Assembly: GCA_015063445.1 (NCBI GenBank)
Contig: SVUD01000067.1
Location: 1-7,804 of the forward strand
Length of the DNA stretch: 7,804 nt
Direction of reading: 5' to 3'
Origin: Oscillospiraceae bacterium
Lineage (GTDB): Bacteria > Bacillota_A > Clostridia > Oscillospirales > CAG-272
Each line of letters opens with the position of its first letter. Position 1 is the first letter of the stretch. The notes under the pieces were generated by a model that was not told the origin of the DNA, searched no databases, and was given only the letters and a program-made list of their open reading frames with translations. The position numbers and the translations under genes are program-made. This document shows positions 6,872 through 7,804 of the stretch, in pieces.

Positions 6872-6896
6872 TGTCCGTTTTTATGGGTTCAGTTCA
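6872..6896 (-). repeat. Right terminal inverted repeat of the IS (IRL side, before orfA)
   Basis: Read inward on the minus strand it begins TGAACTGAACCCA and ends GGACA. It is the partner of 5595-5619. The orfA promoter starts immediately inside it. Confidence 0.75.
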
Positions 6897-6919
6897 GATT
6901 TTCTGCCTCGTTTTTTATA

Positions 6920-7492
6920 TTAAAATTCAATTATTATATCTGATATATCCTCTGGATTGTATTTTTCAAAGTATGCGTTTTCCATAGGAATCCATGTGTC
7001 GAAAAAGAGCTCTGACTTATCGGGTGCGCGGTGTATTATTCGCTCTCTACGCAATTCAAACGGAGCTTTTAAAAAGATTTTAAGATCGTAGCTTTCCCTC
7101 AGGTCAGGGTGTAAGGAATAGGCGCCCTCGATTATTGAAATAGGCTTTGGCGACACTGAAATGGGCGCGGAAAATTCGCCGTTTTTACAGCAATACTTAC
7201 GGTATGTAAAGGGTTTATTGCTCTTTATACCATATATAACTTCTGTGAAAAATCTTTCTCTATCCATATTTCCGCCAATCTCGTCGAGCCTTTGCTTTGT
7301 TCTTTGTTCAGGGCGTAAAAAGAAATCGTCGGTATGAAAAAGGTTTGCGGGGAGCCTTTCTGAAAGAGCCTTAGCAAGCGTGCTTTTACCCGTAGCAGCA
7401 CCGCCGTCTATCGCTACCGTGACGGTGTTTTCGGATTTAAGCAAATTATTTATTGCCGCTGTAATTTTTATAATCGCTTCGTTTATATCCAT
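6920..7492 (-). CDS. Uridine-kinase-like P-loop kinase
   Basis: 190 residues, slightly shorter than classical uridine kinase (about 210). Walker A is GGAATGKS at 30-37, followed by HTDDFFLRPEQRT at 53-65 (acidic D55/D56 in the position that binds substrate or Mg in Udk-like kinases), GGNMDRERF at 73-81, and IEGAYSLHPDL at 121-131, a family signature. Arginines at 148-155 (LRRERIIHR) resemble the lid. It would transfer phosphate from ATP to a nucleoside or similar small molecule; the substrate is not decided by sequence. The ATG at 7492 has no SD in the normal window (nearest GAGG about 23 nt up), unlike other genes here. It follows the hydrogenase gene in the same direction across a hairpin. 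The stop is 23 nt from the IS. Confidence 0.85.
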   Translation of the reverse strand: MDINEAIIKITAAINNLLKSENTVTVAIDGGAATGKSTLAKALSERLPANLFHTDDFFLRPEQRTKQRLDEIGGNMDRERFFTEVIYGIKSNKPFTYRKYCCKNGEFSAPISVSPKPISIIEGAYSLHPDLRESYDLKIFLKAPFELRRERIIHRAPDKSELFFDTWIPMENAYFEKYNPEDISDIIIEF

Positions 7493-7504
7493 ATTTTTAT
7501 AGAA

Positions 7505-7547
7505 ACTGCCGCATACCTCAAGCCTTAAGAGCAGGGGATGCGGCAGT
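7505..7547 (-). terminator. GC-rich hairpin after the hydrogenase gene
   Basis: ACTGCCGCAT (7505-7514) and ATGCGGCAGT (7538-7547) are a perfect 10-bp inverted repeat around a 23-nt loop, 15 nt past the hydrogenase stop codon. The following T-tract on the minus strand is short (TTTCT) and the plus-strand one is CTTTT, so it may act in both directions or only partly terminate. No plus-strand gene points at it, so it is assigned to the hydrogenase transcript. Confidence 0.75.
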
Positions 7548-7561
7548 CTTTTATCCTTTAA

Positions 7562-7804
7562 TTAGATATTGAATTTCTTTCTTGCTACGTAGGAGGTGTG
7601 AAGCGTGTGGTGAGCCTTCTCACATCCGTAAGAGCCGCCGAAGTAGTTATCGTATACTTCCTTGATTACGGGGTTGAGGTGAGATTTACGAAGCTCCATA
7701 GCCTTGTCCTGATCGTAGAGAGCCTTTGCACGAACGCTCTTGAGATCAACGGTGTCACGAACGTACTGAGGCTGGATGGGCTGACCGCCGCCGTTTACAC
7801 AGCC
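7562..7804 (-). CDS. hydA: [FeFe] hydrogenase catalytic subunit, C-terminal 80 residues (5' end outside window)
   Basis: The fragment opens with GCVNGGGQP, the end of the H-cluster motif of [FeFe] hydrogenases (MACPGGCVNGGGQP in the family). Its Cys at fragment residue 2 is the ligand equivalent to C503 of the Clostridium CpI enzyme, which bridges the [4Fe-4S] and 2Fe subclusters. The rest matches the iron-hydrogenase small-subunit domain: YVRDTVDLKSVRAKALY at 14-30, MELRKSHLNPVIKEVY at 36-51, and a His-rich CEKAHHTLHTSYV at 61-73, ending KKFNI. It would reduce protons to H2 in fermentation, using reduced ferredoxin and perhaps NADH if part of a bifurcating complex; the N-terminal domains needed to decide are outside the window. 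It ends in TAA at 7564-7562. Confidence 0.92.
   Translation of the reverse strand, partial: GCVNGGGQPIQPQYVRDTVDLKSVRAKALYDQDKAMELRKSHLNPVIKEVYDNYFGGSYGCEKAHHTLHTSYVARKKFNI

Larger units (their letters stand above)
5595..6896 (-). mobile_element. IS3-family (IS150-like) insertion sequence, about 1302 bp, apparently intact
   Basis: The two ORFs have the IS3 layout: an HTH orfA and a DDE orfB in the -1 frame. The ends match as TGGAGTGAACCCA (5595-5607) and, read inward on the other strand, TGAACTGAACCCA (6896-6884), the TG...CA and ACCCA pattern of IS150-type termini. Length is normal for the family. Flanking triplets are GGT (5592-5594) and GAT (6897-6899), so no exact target duplication is seen; the ends could be off by a few bases or the insertion may be old. 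It lies between the kinase-like gene (stop 23 nt away) and the rpiR promoter, reading in the same direction as both, and interrupts no recognisable gene. Confidence 0.9.

Noticed and set aside
5592..6899. Target-site duplication of the IS
   Set aside because: Flanks GGT and GAT share only two of three bases; not enough to call a duplication.
7493..7530. Promoter for the uridine-kinase-like gene (TATAAA just before its ATG)
   Set aside because: No -35-like hexamer at 16-18 bp spacing, and transcription would start inside the coding region.
1..7804. CRISPR array, tRNA or rRNA genes, riboswitch
   Set aside because: No regularly spaced repeats and no recognisable tRNA, rRNA or riboswitch core on either strand by eye; nearly all sequence is coding or IS.

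Overview
The window looks like part of the chromosome of an anaerobic Firmicute of class Clostridia, probably a relative of Oscillospiraceae/Ruminococcaceae. The evidence is the domain fusions Cmk-PlsC and IspH-S1, a fermentative [FeFe] hydrogenase, a MurR/RpiR regulator and strong Shine-Dalgarno (SD) sequences. The species call is inference from family knowledge. Every supported gene lies on the minus strand, so the genes read from high to low coordinates.

Right end (7804 to 6920): the last 80 codons of an [FeFe] hydrogenase catalytic subunit, then a GC-rich hairpin, then a complete small uridine-kinase-like P-loop kinase whose ATG sits 12 nt after the hairpin and has no clear SD.

Middle (6896 to 5595): an apparently intact IS3-family (IS150-like) insertion sequence of about 1.3 kb. 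It has orfA (HTH), orfB (complete DDE transposase), imperfect terminal inverted repeats, its own promoter and a candidate -1 frameshift heptamer (A AAT TTT) in the orfA/orfB overlap. No exact target-site duplication was found.

Spacer (5594 to 5421): AT-rich. It holds a short hairpin with a T-run, several GCAAAA/TTTTGC-like half-sites, and a very good sigma-A promoter (TTGTAA, 17 bp, TGCTATAAT) pointing into the next gene.

Left half (5420 to 1): a tightly packed operon of rpiR-like regulator, HI0933-family flavoprotein, cmk-plsC fusion and ispH-rpsA fusion. The junctions are a 4-nt ATGA overlap, a 12-nt gap and a 4-nt GTGA overlap, so one transcript and translational coupling are likely. The operon joins nucleotide metabolism (CMP kinase), phospholipid synthesis (acyltransferase), isoprenoid synthesis (IspH) and translation (S1) under a promoter headed by a SIS-domain regulator. 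The ispH-rpsA gene runs off the left edge.

No undescribed system is evident. The points most worth a second look are an internal SD/ATG exactly at the natural S1 N-terminus inside the IspH-S1 fusion, the frameshift site of the IS, the SIS regulator leading a housekeeping operon, and the place where the IS landed.
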